Part shown: positions 48,549 to 60,720 of the stretch, piece after piece
Numbering within the stretch: the stretch's first letter is position 1
Layout of the letters: every line of letters starts with the position of its first letter
Assembly: GCA_905250075.1 (NCBI GenBank)
Contig: CAJNOP010000102.1
Coordinates: 285,168-349,167, forward strand
DNA from: Rotaria sp. Silwood1
Lineage: Eukaryota > Rotifera > Eurotatoria > Philodinida > Philodinidae
Direction: 5' to 3'
DNA: 64,000 nucleotides
Notes under the pieces: generated by a model
What the model saw: the letters and a program-made list of their open reading frames with translations, nothing else
Told to the model about the DNA's origin: nothing
The model's database searches: none
Made by a program: the position numbers and the translations under genes

Positions 48549-51500
48549 TCAATCGTTAGCTTTAAGAAATGAATAACGATAAATCCATTTTAAACATCTT
48601 TGTAATTGTCGATTCCATTTTTTTTCAAAATGTTCATAACGAAGATGAAGTGGAGCAGGTGACCATAAAAATTGTAAACGAAATATTTCCCATTGACTTA
48701 ATAATTCATATCGTCTTGTTGCATTACGTACACGTGCAATAACCGATAAATCTGCTATTTCACCAACAGCTAAAGCTAGATAATAATAAAAATTAAAAAT
48801 TATTATAATTTTAATCTGTTTATTATTAATTTACCGATGAGAAGATTATTGACGAGAATTGTCATTGTAACACCAAAGAAAAGAAAAAGAACAAAAAGAA
48901 CTGGATAAAGACTAATATATTCTTCACTATCTGGACCAAAGAACCTATCTTCATAACCTGTATCTAATACCATAAAAGCTAAAAATAAAATAAAATAATT
49001 ATTATTATAGAAAATAAAATTTAATAATAAACAAACCTGATCTAAACCAAGCAAAAGGAATCGTAGAAAAAACAGGTTGATTTTGTAGAAGCATATAAAA
49101 AGCTGATGAATATGAACAAATCAATACTACTAATACAGGAGCAAACCATAAAAATTTAATCATAATTACTTCAAGCATAACAACATAAACTCCAAATATA
49201 GGAAAAAAACGAAGATAAGATAATAATGTTGTCCAAGCAAGAAATACTCCAAACGCACCCAATTGCCATTGTATTGGACAACGAAAACGTAATTGACCTT
49301 GCCATTGATCATCATCGTATAAACAAATAAAACTAAGTATAAGTGTTATACTTTCCATATAAATTCGCCATACAAGAGAACATCGATGTACACCAATAAT
49401 GAATAAAACATCTTTCACTACATGAATCCATAACAGTATAATAACCAATGTTTTAAGAATACGATCTGCTGGTTGTTTCAATGCTTCTTGAACATTTAAT
49501 TGTACAAGACGTTTAGCAACTTCTTCACAATTCTATAAATTCATTTAGAATAAGTACTAAATGCAGTTCGTTTGAAAATGAAATATACAACTCGGTTGTC
49601 TTCTTTACGAATAGAATTTTTTTTCTTTATACTAGTATACTATTGTTCAGCACATTTTTTCGTTGCTAAAACTTCTAAGAGAAGAGGAGTCGGAAAATTT
49701 TTATTTAAAACTTATACATAAATTTCTATGAAAAACTATATATGAGTATCAGAAAATAAATACTAACCAATGGAGTTCCATGAGAATAATATGTATTTGG
49801 AAATGAAGCATTTACTAATCGATAAAAATATTCTGATTGTTTATTTCGTAACATTGCTATTGTAAATAAAATCAAATAAAGACAATAGATAAAAAAACAT
49901 ATTAAAAATAATGGCAATCCAAATTGTTTCCATTTAAGTTGTGTTAATTGAGAACAAAGAGGATGATGCATTAATTTATAACTATATTGAACATTATTAC
50001 TTTCATCTTCATGATCTTTTAAATCAATACGTTTAGCACATTTAGACATAACTGAAAGTACATTATTATGTACTAATATATAAGGATTTGTTGTATAAGC
50101 AAATAATGATCGATGATGATTATTATCATAAAATTGATTTTGAAATTCAAGTGGCTTATGACAACAAAATATTGGACAACAAAATGTATGTGTTGATTTA
50201 TTTATTATCATTTGAGATGCCATATTATGTTGTTGCCATTGTTGTATATAACAATGATCTTCAAGAAATTCAAAATCATAAATTATTTTATGATGAGCTT
50301 CATGTGTATCACCAATATGTGTTATAAATATATCAAGTATTCTATAGGCTAAGTCAGGCATAAATCTTACTAATTTTCTAAGTGGTGTATCAACATATTG
50401 ATGATGAATATCAAGTAATTGAGCATTACGTAAAAGGCTTTTAAATAGAGAAATATTATTAAGATTTAATAGATATTCAACAAAAGGTCGATTTTTTGAT
50501 ATAGTAGCTGTTTCAAGACAATTATGACCAAAACCATCAATTGCTGTTAAGAAATCAAAAGAATTTTTTTGATAATTTTCAATATATTGTAAAAACATGT
50601 CAAGTATACGAACAGATGCATCAATACCATCATAACATTTAATACCAACACATTGTGCAACACAATGTAATGGTGTTGATTCCTGATCATCTCGAACATA
50701 AATATTAACATTTAATAAAAATAATTCTTTTATAATATGACTATGACCATAAAAAGCAGCTAAATGTAATGGAGTTCGTTTATTAGCATCTGTATGTTCT
50801 AATAAATAATGTATGCCATATACATTAACATGTGTAAGAAAAAGATTCATAATATGTTCATATCCATAAAAAATAGTCATATGAAATGATGATTGTCCAT
50901 TTTTATTTTTATATCCAATGATAAATACATGAGATTTAGTTAACATTGAAAGCATATATGATGGAACTAATTGAATATCCTCTGTATATACATCTATAGA
51001 TCGAACTAATTCACCATCAATTCTATCAAGATAAATACAAGGTTGTTGAATTTCATCAAGTTTATCAGAAAATGAAAGTAATAATTGACATATAGAATAT
51101 AATTTTAAACGTACAGCTAAATGAAGAGGTGTTTCATCATTATAATCTAATGTAAATATCATTGGTTCAATAATTTGTACAAATAATATTGGATTTGATT
51201 GTATTGATAACATTAATATTTCAAGTATATTAAATTGTTTTGAAAGAACACAAATATGTAATAAAGTTCGACCATATCGATCAATTAAGACATCATTTAT
51301 GAATGTATTGGGATAATTATTAATCGTGATAATTTTTAGAATAACATTAAGCATATGTTCAAAACATTTTACTTGACCAGCATAAGCAGCTGAAAGAATT
51401 GGAGTAAAACCATGCTGTTTTTCTCGTAAAAATATAATATTCGGACCATGATTATCATCATTCGAATATTGACGGTTAAGAAGATGCAATACAGTTTTAG

Positions 51501-52722
51501 GACAACCTTGTGTACAAGCAACGTGAAGTGGAGTCTCACCAGTTTTTTCATTGATAACAAGCCAAGTTGGATAAGAATCTAGAAGGCTAATATTTTCAGC
51601 TAATATAGCCTTGTAAATTTGATCAAAAATAATTTTATCTTTTTCTCTCCATCGAAAATCATCACGTGGTATATGTTTAAAAAGTTCTTCAAGTATTTCT
51701 TGATGATTATAAATTTGTGAAAGTGAAAAAGCATCATGTCCATCTGTTGTTTTTGCATTAATATAATCTGTTTTTGAATAAATTGGAAATGATGTTCTGT
51801 GTGATATACTTTGTTTTATCCATTGGGATTTATTTGATTGAAATTTAAAAGAATTAGCTTTTAAAAGTAAATATCGAACAATATCATTTGTTAGATTAAA
51901 ACGACATGCATAATGTAATGGTGTTGCTTGACGAATATCTTTTATCTAAAATTTATTATTAAGAAAAAAATAATAAGAAATTTAACGTTTATCAAAGAGA
52001 AAATATATTCACTGTAATAGATGCTTCATAATCAAGTAATATTTTCACATTTGCAATTCTATTAGACATGACAGCATGATGTAATGCTGTTCGACCTTGA
52101 TTATCTCGTTTGTTGATATCGACTAATAGTTTTTGTTTGTTATTCGTTTTTGATAACAAATAGATTAATAATGATTGTTGCTGACTTTCTGAATGGTTGC
52201 TTATGGTTACACGACGTGTATCTTCATCGATTGTCTTAGATCGAGCTGCTATATGTAGTATTGTTTCTCCATTTTTTCCAACAATATTAAAATCTATATA
52301 AATCAGAAAGAGATAGTGCGTAGTAATTGAAAACATATTTCATTTACTGCAATTTAGATTAGCCAATTTCGAACAAATAAACAAATTATTATACTGAGCT
52401 ACATAATGTAATACAGATAATTTATCTTTATCCAGTTGTTGAGTAAGTACTTGAATGATTGTCTCATTTTTTTTATTTAATAAAGAAAAATAACTTTTCT
52501 TTTTTAATGATTGTTTCGTATATATTTGATCCGAATCCAGATTTTCATTAAAATGTTTCCACAATTGAATTGCTTCTCTTTCATTTGATGTTCGAGTAGC
52601 CTAAAGATTTAATATAATAACTCAATAATTATTTTATTATTCTTATACAAGAAAGTTACTTTTAGCAAAAGTTCCAATAATCGAGCACTATTTGTACTCA
52701 TCAACTCGTTGTCAACTGTCAT
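48549..52722 (-). CDS. TRPA-like ankyrin-repeat cation channel, seven exons
   Basis: Exons: 52722-52660, 52600-52348, 52293-52013, 51945-49768, 49532-49037, 48978-48835, 48775-48549. All six introns are GT-AG and phases agree, giving 1,213 residues. About 12-15 ankyrin repeats fill residues ~60-720 (GETILHIAARS, GRTALHHAVMS, GETPLHVACTQG, DETPLHLAVRL, KRTPLHLAAFYG, ESTPLHCVAQC). TM1 (PLFLICFFIYCLYLILFTI) lies at ~875-895, TM2-TM5 in exon 5, the pore region VFSTIPFAWFRSAFMVLDTG spans exons 5-6, and TM6 runs LYPVLFVLFLFFGVTMTILV into NNLLIALAVGEIADL, the TRPA-type post-TM6 signature. A basic tail follows. TRPA channels pass cations in response to irritants or temperature; the stimulus here is unknown. 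Start is the first ATG, MTVDNELMSTN. Confidence 0.9.
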
Positions 52723-55700
52723 GATTATCGATTAATAAAAGTTTTTTTTTCTTGCATCATCGCCAGTCATCGAGAGTATGAGAACAATAAAAGTGTTCTT
52801 TTTAAAAGAAGGAAAGTATTGATATGATTTAAAAAGAAAAATTTTCGTTCTTTCTAATTTTAATTCAAATGTATAAAAAAAAATGACGCAAAATTTTATA
52901 GAGTGCAAAAGTTAAAGTTTTGAAAGTATAAGAATCAAAATGATGATTTATCTGAATTATAAAATACTTTTTTTTTTCATTCTGTATTAATTTTGTTTTA
53001 TAAATAGAAAAAAAATGCAATCGATTTTGTTCACAATTATACATGTCAACCCATAGAAACTATCCTTGATTGGAAGCTGTTGAAGACAAAAAAAAACTCA
53101 TCTTAATAAGAGAAGAACGTAGAATAATATTGGTGTGTGATGTGATTGTTTATCTTGATTCATATCGAATGTAACTCTTTTTTAAGTAAGTGGAATCAAG
53201 GCCATTACCAGCAAAAAACGATGTAATAGATACTAACGATCATCTATTTCTGGGTGTGAATGTGGGGAAGGTTGAGCCCCACATCCATATGCCAAGCGTA
53301 CATGTAAACTGACAAGAACATTTTTTCTGGCACCATTGACAAGAGTATTACATATGTATAAAATTTATCTTAGGCTTTATATTCTCTGTATATTCTTGCG
53401 ATACTTCTTTTTCACTTTCAACATCACATAATGACATGACAGTTGCTGTTGCAATGCGTATAAGAATCAGCGATCAAGCTGAATGTTTTCGAACATTGTG
53501 AAGAGCTGAATGGCGACTTTGTGGAAGCAGCTCTAGATTTTCTAGTCTTTATTTGTTCTTGCATTATTGCCATATGATTTTGAACAATACTGGATAGATC
53601 AGTGTCTGTAGTGAAAATGAAATTAGCTATGAGACTCCTGTCAGACTTAAATTTCTTTGTGCATTATCAACAACTAAGCGATATACTTAGAGATCTACTC
53701 GTATCTTCTATGGTCTTCATCTTTTCGTACGCTGGTGCTGTGAGATTATCAAATGAAGTGGTCCAAGCAATCACGAGTAATTATGAATTTCTTGATGTAT
53801 CTTCCACAGGGAAATGTTTTAACAAAATCATTCATATGTTGCGTACTCTTCGTTAGATCTTTCGTCATAACTGATAGCCTATCATGAAAGCTCGAGAACT
53901 TAACACTAGTAGATAAATTATGTTTAGCGTGTTTCGTATTAAAGTGCATATTGCAGACAGTAGCTGATTCGAATATTTCGGGACATCATAAGCATTGAAA
54001 TGATATGGTTACAGAATTAGTTCTGTGTTGTTTGACTGATTTATTAGTGCTATCACTGTAAATATTAAAGGGCTTAACAGTATCGTAATTGAAGGCAATG
54101 CGCATCCAGCATAGTTCATACTCAAACGGATGTTGTGACTAGTAGCTGATCCGAATTTCTCTGGGCATTGTGAACCGGACAAGAAATTATGCACAAGATT
54201 CCTTGTGGGTCTTTCAGTCTGCTTATTCTCTTGCATTATTGCAGCTTTATTAGTGAGAGAGCATGCTTGGTAGGTTGTGGCGCTGGAAAGAGATCTAGCA
54301 TGTTTGGCATTGAAACATTGTTTAACATCAGTAATAGATCATCATTTTTGTTGCATTATGTACAGTGGTGGAGCGTTAGAAAAATAAGTTTTCAGACTTT
54401 TTTGCTTTTGTTGAGTGAAACACTTGAAATTAGTGTCTTTCTTTAGGCCACACACAGTACGACTATTATCATGATGCTAAATACGATTAGGACAAAAGAT
54501 AGCTTTTATGTTTCAATTGATATTTCGTGGATAAAGTTTTCAAGTATTCATGCTTATTCTTTCAAAGCCGATTGAGTATATGTGATAAGTGCTGACTAAA
54601 AAGTTTACTGATCTTATATAGTTCCGATTTTTCTTTTCCATGACACATTTGAAACTATTTATGTACGACTGATCATCACCATACCGAAGTAATACAGATG
54701 AAAAATTGAAATATCAATTGGTGGAGAAAAGATAAAGGATCTGAGCTAGACGAATTATCCATTTGAGATTTTGTACACAGGAAGTTCAAGATCATTCCAA
54801 ATTATGCAGCATTCACAACGTGATAGCGTTCGAGGCAAATATTTCTTAATGGCTTTTAAAAAGACTGAGCTGGAGAAGTGTTTATGTTCTGCAATGTATA
54901 TACATGAGCAAAAAGTCTAATCTCAAACAGATTTCTATTCATTTCTTTTACCTCAACAAAAAAGAGAAGATTCTTGAATTCTTTAAATCTATTTAGATTG
55001 ATCGAACAAATTCAGAACACCAGAAACAAGAACAGAATGGTGAAAAGTATTTATTTGCACATGTATGACAGAAAGATGAAAAAAGCGAAAAAGAAAGAAA
55101 TCAATGCTATAAATACACTATTTTTATAACCCTTATTTGTTTTGTTGATGGGTCAGCGACGGTTAGATTTCGGATGTGGCTATGGTGTTTCCGTTCATCT
55201 ATTCAACCAATCACATTGATGAGTCTCTTGGAGAATTTCCGTTTTACAATATCGAAGAATAGTAACACAGAAAACCAATGTTATTCAATACTACATGAAA
55301 TCTGTCAATCTGCTATGCATCATTCAGGTGTAACAATAGTATTAATCAGACAAGTATCAGATTACGATCCTTTTTCTGTATAATCGACCAATATTGGTTA
55401 CAACGTAATACTAGTGCAGTCTATTCTATTTAAATCATACTATCTCATCGCCTCTTTACTATCTTGCTACGGTAGGCTAAGAAGTTATTCGAATCATCTG
55501 ATTCTCATAAATATCATAATAAGAAACGTATCACTGGTGATTCACTAGGGTCGGCATTATCGGCATCAATTACCGAACTAAGCAATGTTTTTCTTTGTCT
55601 AATCTTCACCGAACACTCATCGTGAACCAGCAAGCCAAATACGGAGAAACCAATCTTCTAAATGTTCCCATCAAAGCTTGGTTCTGATATCTTCTTGCTG

Positions 55701-55919
55701 TTTGTATTGACAAAGAAATTTTATTACAATAAGGCTAAGAAATTGAGCATACAAACAACAAGATTGTGACATTAGAACACAAAAGCAAGATAGTAGTTAA
55801 TCTTAACGTTGTTTCTTTCTACCTTATTTTTATCACGACAGCAACAGCATGAAGTCTTGGTTTAAGCTCTCTGCATTTGTGCTAAACTCTTCATATACAT
55901 TGCCATCCTACGCAAACAC
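52723..55919. other. Decayed intergenic region without a recognised gene
   Basis: Short open frames abound on both strands (53602-54446, 55174-55383) but none carries a family signature. Two pieces about 180 bp apart are alike (GTAGCTGATTCGAATATTTC and GTAGCTGATCCGAATTTCTC), and TTCTTGCATTATTGCC (~53560) recurs as TCTTGCATTATTGCAG (~54229), so an old duplication or a dead repetitive gene is possible. A telomere-like hairpin lies at 53250-53290. Confidence 0.4.
53250..53290. repeat. TGTGGG-like tract followed by its inverse (hairpin)
   Basis: CTGGGTGTGAATGTGGGGA is followed after a few bases by GAGCCCCACATCCA. Confidence 0.5.
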
Positions 55920-56293
55920 ATGGCCTTGCCAAACCAAAAGTCTCTCGATGTCATTACTGATACTTTACCTGGCACCAGAGAAGCATGTGTCAAAGCATTC
56001 TACGACGCTGGGCATTCTCTCTGTTTCGTTGATCGTGAACTCGATTGTCTGTACGTCTTGGGTATGATACATGATGTGATCAACGGAGCTCAACTCAAAG
56101 AAGCTATGGATGCTGCCTTCCAGTAATACGGTCGATCTCAAGAAATTCGTCATACCATATAAAGTAATAAGAAATAAATTGGAGGAACATTTACCAGCGA
56201 AGATACGGCACCATGTGTGATATTTGTGTATCAGCAACGTCAACGCATGGGTATCCGAGAAATGATCGTTCGTACAACTCGACAAGGCCCATA
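55920..56293 (+). pseudogene. Unidentified gene remnant with in-frame stops
   Basis: One frame from ATG 55920 reads MALPNQKSLDVITDTLPGTR, EACVKAFYDAGHSLCFVDRE and LDCLYVLGMIHDVINGAQLK, then passes TAA at 56124 and two further TAA codons and resumes as CVIFVYQQRQRMGIREMIVR TTRQGP before another stop. The long coherent frame with nonsense codons marks a fairly recent pseudogene. I do not recognise the family; the piece FVYQQRQRMGIREM looks like a structured domain rather than repeat-derived sequence. Confidence 0.5.
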
Positions 56294-56309
56294 AATATGC
56301 ACGTGCTTA

Positions 56310-56422
56310 CGAGGATGTGTATGGGTGTAGGTGTAAGTCTGGCTTTTTCTATGGCTGTGACTAACTGTCGTGATAAGGATAGTTTTGCGAATGAGATTGA
56401 GGAGAAGATCAACACCCACATT
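56310..56422. repeat. TGTGGG-like tracts in inverse order beside the mariner insertion
   Basis: GATGTGTATGGGTGTAGGTG on the left and AACACCCACATTCAAACG on the right form a loose hairpin. The Tc1/mariner element begins 17 bp later. Confidence 0.4.
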
Positions 56423-56438
56423 CAAACGCATATCGATA

Positions 56439-58432
56439 AAGGGTGTTTCATAATAACTGTCCCGGTTGTGTTAACAACTGTTTTTATACTTTTTTTGGAC
56501 CGAGGGAGCTAAAATTTTTACCACATATATATCTATCCATGTTCTTTAATTTCTATAACTTTTAGCTCTCTAGCTAAAGCTATTGACGAAATCCATTGAC
56601 TGGACTGAAGTATATTGATTTTTCCATTCGATTTCTATAGTGTTTTTTTTCTTGAGTAATGATTTTTATTAGCAATCGATAAAAGTAATTTTACAATAGA
56701 ATCTTTCTTCGAAAACGTAAAATATTACAAAATAATCAATATTTATGAATATGTTCTCCGTTATTGTCGATAATCAACTGTAATCGATAGGGTATTTGGT
56801 CCATCATTTTTTCACATTTTTCTTTCGAAAAATTTCGCCATTCTTTTTCAACTTCCTTTTCTAATTCTAAGACCGTGGCAAATACCTTCCCACGGAGTTT
56901 TTCTTTAAGTGCTCCCCACACATTTTCTATCCTCCAAACATCGGCAAATTTAGCATTACCATCTGCTGGTTCTATACGTTCACTAAAAAGTGCTGCAACT
57001 GTATCTCTTACTAATATTGTTCGTTGTTTTTGATCTTGGTCGTCGTGAAAAATAGGATTGAGTCTACATTTTCGAAATACGGTCTTGATTGCTGGAGCTG
57101 CTTTTTCTGTTAAAAATTTGGCGTACAACTGGCTTGTTAAATATACTCGTTTTCGTTTATCATCACATGGAGTACGTTGTTGTTCTAACCATTGAGTAAC
57201 ATTTATTGGTGCACGTGATGGTATTAGACCTTGTGATGATATTGCTCCCCAAAATATAATTCCTTTTTAAAATTTTTCCGTTTGTGCATTAATTAAGGCA
57301 GCTTTGATTTCTTCACCTTCTCTGGCCCACACTCCATCATTTCTTTTATTTTGAAAACCTTGAAAAGTGAATAAACCAGAGAAGTCGCAATTGACAATAC
57401 GGTTCCATCTCCACTTGTTCGAATTTTTCCTAACACCTAATTTGGATCTTAATGCTTTTGCACATTTAACACGGTTTTTTTTATCAATATCGCTGAGTTT
57501 CTGTGATTTTCTCTTCTTATACCATTTTAAATTTAATGCTTTCACTGTTCGATAAATGGAAGTTTCCGATGATGTGAAACCTTGTCTTTTAAGCACGGCA
57601 TCTGTTTTTCTAATAGAAGCATTTTTTTTCAATCGAATACATTTATCAACATTTTTACGAAATTCAGACGTTGTGACTGTTACGGGACGACCGGATCTTT
57701 TCTTGTCTTTAATGGTTTCTCTTTTTAATATTCGAGATACACATTTGTAAAGTGATGTGTACTTCAAATGTGGTGGATTGTCAGAATTTTGAATAAAACG
57801 AGCAATACGACCAACACTCCATGTTGAGTTGAGACTTTTTAGATTCAATACAAAACTTCTAAAATTTTTCCTATCGTTGTAAGTGATGGACATTCGTGCT
57901 GAAATTCGTTGTTAAATATAACAAGTTCTACCCATAAATATACTTTTATATGGTTGTAATTAAATCTTAGTCATTTCGAATCGGACGGTGATGACATTCA
58001 CTGACGTCTTCGATTTCTTCTTTCTCTTATTCTTTCTTTATTATCCTTTTGTTCTTTTCTGTTTTGTCGCTAATACTCTGTTATATAAATTTGTCTGAAT
58101 GTGTATATGTCACAGACCTATTCTAGGGATGTGAAGCAGTTAATTGAATGTTCATATAGAAGACGAAGGCAAAATAATTCCTACGGTTTGTCGCTAAAAT
58201 TCTGTCATGATTAGTAATGATACGGAAATAATGCAGAAATTGAATGCAAAAATCAATATACCTCGGTCCAGTCAATGGATTTCGTCAATAGCTTTAGCTA
58301 GAGAGCTAAAAGTTATAGAAATTAAAGAACATGGATAGATATATATGTGGTAAAAATTTCAGCTCCCTCGGCCCAAAAAAAGTATAAAAACTGTTGTTAA
58401 CAAAACCGGGACAGTTATTATGAAACACCCTT
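56439..58432 (-). mobile_element. Complete Tc1/mariner element with ~198 bp terminal inverted repeats
   Basis: TA stands on each side (56437-56438 and 58433-58434). The ends begin AAGGGTGTTTCATAATAACT and the inverse repeats run 56439-56636 and 58235-58432 with only a few differences. The internal part holds a transposase on the minus strand. Total 1,994 bp. Near-identity of the arms suggests fairly recent activity, although the transposase has a nonsense codon. Confidence 0.92.
56736..57893 (-). pseudogene. Tc1/mariner transposase with one in-frame stop
   Basis: From ATG 57893 a single frame of 386 codons is broken only by a TAA at 57267-57269 (residue 209), after which the same frame continues KGIIFWGAIS. 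N-terminal helix-turn-helix regions are visible (WSVGRIARFIQNS, SSETSIYRTVKALNLKWYKK) with a basic linker RSGRPVTVT. The catalytic acids are Asp170 (IVNCDFSGLF), Asp285 (IFHDDQDQK, for the usual QQDNDPKH) and Glu323 (WRIENVWGALK, for PIENLWG). The spacing between the last two is 37 residues, suggesting a DD37E type. The stop, if real, inactivates this copy; other copies could act in trans. Confidence 0.88.
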
Positions 58433-58671
58433 TATCCTTATTTACACTCTCTTGTCATTCACTGCCATTCTTACATTTATAATGACTATAATCGGGTGCA
58501 GTAAAATTCAAAATTATTCATCTTCTAGCAATTAACATATTTTGTCTGTGATTATAATAATGAAACTTAAGTGGAAGACTTGGCACAATGTCATGGATAC
58601 AATCCAATCAAATTCACTATGAAGTTCAGTTCGGATAAAGTACAGTGAGTGTTAAAGTCTTCCATCAATTG
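58433..58671. other. Spacer between mariner and sulfotransferase-like pseudogene
   Basis: No gene seen. Confidence 0.4.
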
Positions 58672-59502
58672 TCAATTACGCATCCTGAATTCACACAATG
58701 TGCTATAAATGGGCATGCTTTTTTCGATCAACTGCTGCACATCGTCAGGCAGAGCGAGATCACCAGTATCGTGTGTTGTTTTCTGAACTTGATTGAAGCC
58801 AATGCTATGCTGGGCATTTTCGTGGCAGCCTGGCCATTTATCGAATGTCTCAACTCGTCCTGCTCTCCACTCGAGCATGCTCGGTTCAAGTCAATCATGA
58901 ATAGCTGACTCGCAGTACATATACATAATAGCTGCCGGTTCTGTGAGAAGTTTGCCTGCTTCAACCCAAGGTGGACGAGCACCAGTAAGCTCGGTAAGAA
59001 ATTCGAATAAGACCTGCAACTCCGAATATCCTATATCCTCATGAATAAATTTCTGTTTGTTTTCAACATACGCACAGTACAAAGAGGATACAGTCTTTTC
59101 TGACGTGCGACTAATAAATGTATGTGTGCATTGCTTGAGAAGGTCAATCGGAAGCACATGTGAGTTTTCTTGATGAGACTTGTAGTCGGATCTTACAACA
59201 TACCGTGCTATATCTTTGATAAAGACATACTTATTTTTCTTGTTTGTGGCGGCGTTGAGTACCTGTTCGATTATCTACGAGTACGTTACATTGATATACT
59301 CTGCATGTATACTCAATTCATTGTCATAGTCGCTATATATACGCTCGGGACCAAAGTAGCAAGGATCACCAAAAGGTTCATGAAAAGTAACATAGTCTTT
59401 GCGCTGGATGAAAGCTCGTTCAAATGTAGTTGAAACTGAACGCACATGGGACCAAAGAAAGACAATTTTTGCAGCAGCACCTACAATCCAAAAATTAGCC
59501 AT
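58672..59502 (-). pseudogene. Sulfotransferase-like P-loop protein with two in-frame stops
   Basis: One frame of 277 codons from ATG 59502. It begins MANFWIVGAAAKIVFLWSH and continues RSVSTTFERAF (family motif: W.HPRSVSTAFER, the phosphate-binding loop), DYVTFHEPFGDPCYFGPE, YVFIKDIARYVV (K-D-x-A), HTFISRTSEKTVSSLY, the GYSELQVLFEFLTELTG helix and KWPGCHENAQHS. This is the PAPS-sulfotransferase-like group common in fungi and found in rotifers; the substrate is unknown. A TAG at 59275-59277 and a TGA at 58891-58893 interrupt an otherwise undamaged frame without any indel, so inactivation looks recent. In the family the loop has Pro where this copy has Val (SHVRS). Confidence 0.8.
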
Positions 59503-59998
59503 TCAAGAAATTTAAGAAATTCAAGGAATTGAGCACATCCAAATATTTTTGAATTATATCCCTTGGAACTATCAAGGAATTCAAGGAAATTAACGAATTC
59601 AAGCAATTTCAGCAAGACAAGGAATTCAAAAAAATTCAAAGGATTCCGCATATTCGTATATCTTTGAATTATGTCCCCTTGAAGTATCAAGCAATTCAAG
59701 GAAATCAAAGAATTCCAGCAAATTAAGAAATTCAAGGAAAATCAGCGAATTCAAGGAATTCAGCATACCCATACATCTTTGAATTATGTCCCCTTCAAGT
59801 ATCATGGAATTGAAGGAAATCAAAGAATTCAAGCAATTTAAGCAATTCAAGGAATTCAGCATATCCATGCATCTTTGAATTATGTCCTGTTGAAGTATCA
59901 TGGAAGTCAAGGAAATCAAGCAATTCAAGCAATTTAAGCAATTCAACGAATTCAAGGAAATTCAAGGAATTCAGCATATCCATACATCTTTGAATTAT
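59503..59998. repeat. Tandem array of ~95-125 bp units rich in AATTCAAGGAA
   Basis: The marker CATCTTTGAATTATGTCCCC recurs near 59555, 59661, 59776, 59870 and 59987, so about four and a half units. Between markers are short AATTCAAG-type words. The Leu/Asn-rich frames on the minus strand are spurious. Confidence 0.85.
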
Positions 59999-60135
59999 GT
60001 GGGTGTGAGTGTGGGTATATGTTCAAGTGTCTTGTTCTCAACCGACAATAATAATCACCCATCTCCATCCCAACCCACACCCTCCCACAACCACAATCAC
60101 AACTATAGGCCACCCACACCCCACCCACTCGACAT
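59999..60135. repeat. TGTGGG-like tract followed by its inverse, between two arrays
   Basis: GTGGGTGTGAGTGTGGGTAT is followed by CCCAACCCACACCCTCCCAC and GGCCACCCACACCCCACCC. Confidence 0.65.
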
Positions 60136-60235
60136 CGATAGAGACCTCTGATTTCCTTCAAATCAATCAGTTCGCAGACTTATAAGTAACATTCGAATGA
60201 TCCTTTAATACTTTTACTCCCATTTCGACAACTAT

Positions 60236-60720
60236 CTCCGATGTATTACGATTCTTGATTGGCTTGATTTTCTTGATTTTCCACAATTCCATCATAGTTC
60301 AGGATGATGACTGCTCTTGTTCTGTATGTTTGTTGAATTCCTTGAATTTCTGGAATTGCTATCAGTCTGTTGAATTGCTCGATTTTCTAGAATTTCATTG
60401 ATTTTCCACAATTCTATCATACTTCAGGATGATGACTGATCTTGCTCCGTATGTTGCGTTGAATTCCTGGAATTTCTAGAATTCGTTTCAGTCTCTTGAA
60501 TTGCTTTATTTTCTAGAATTTCCTTGAATTTCCACAATTCCATCATACTTCAGGATGATGACTGGTCTTGCTCCGTATGTTGTGTTGAATTCCTTGAATC
60601 TCTAGAATTGCTATCAGCCTCTTGAATTTCTCGAGTTTCTCGAATTTCCTTTAATTCTATCGTAATTAAGGCTTGGAAGCTAATCTGTTATGTTTATCTG
60701 TTGCGTTGGTTGATTTTCTT
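60236..60720. repeat. Second tandem array, ~127 bp units, opposite strand bias
   Basis: The marker TTCAGGATGATGACTG recurs near 60298, 60424 and 60550 with CTTGAATTTC-type words between; about three and a half units. The AATTC words run in the opposite sense to the array at 59503-59998, so the two arrays flank the telomere-like hairpin as a large loose palindrome. Confidence 0.8.

Noticed and set aside
53602..54446. Several 60-85 codon frames on both strands
   Set aside because: None has domain signatures, and frames on opposite strands overlap; kept only as a possible old duplication.
59481..60161. Leu/Asn/Cys-rich frames
   Set aside because: Translations of a tandem array of AATTCAAG words.
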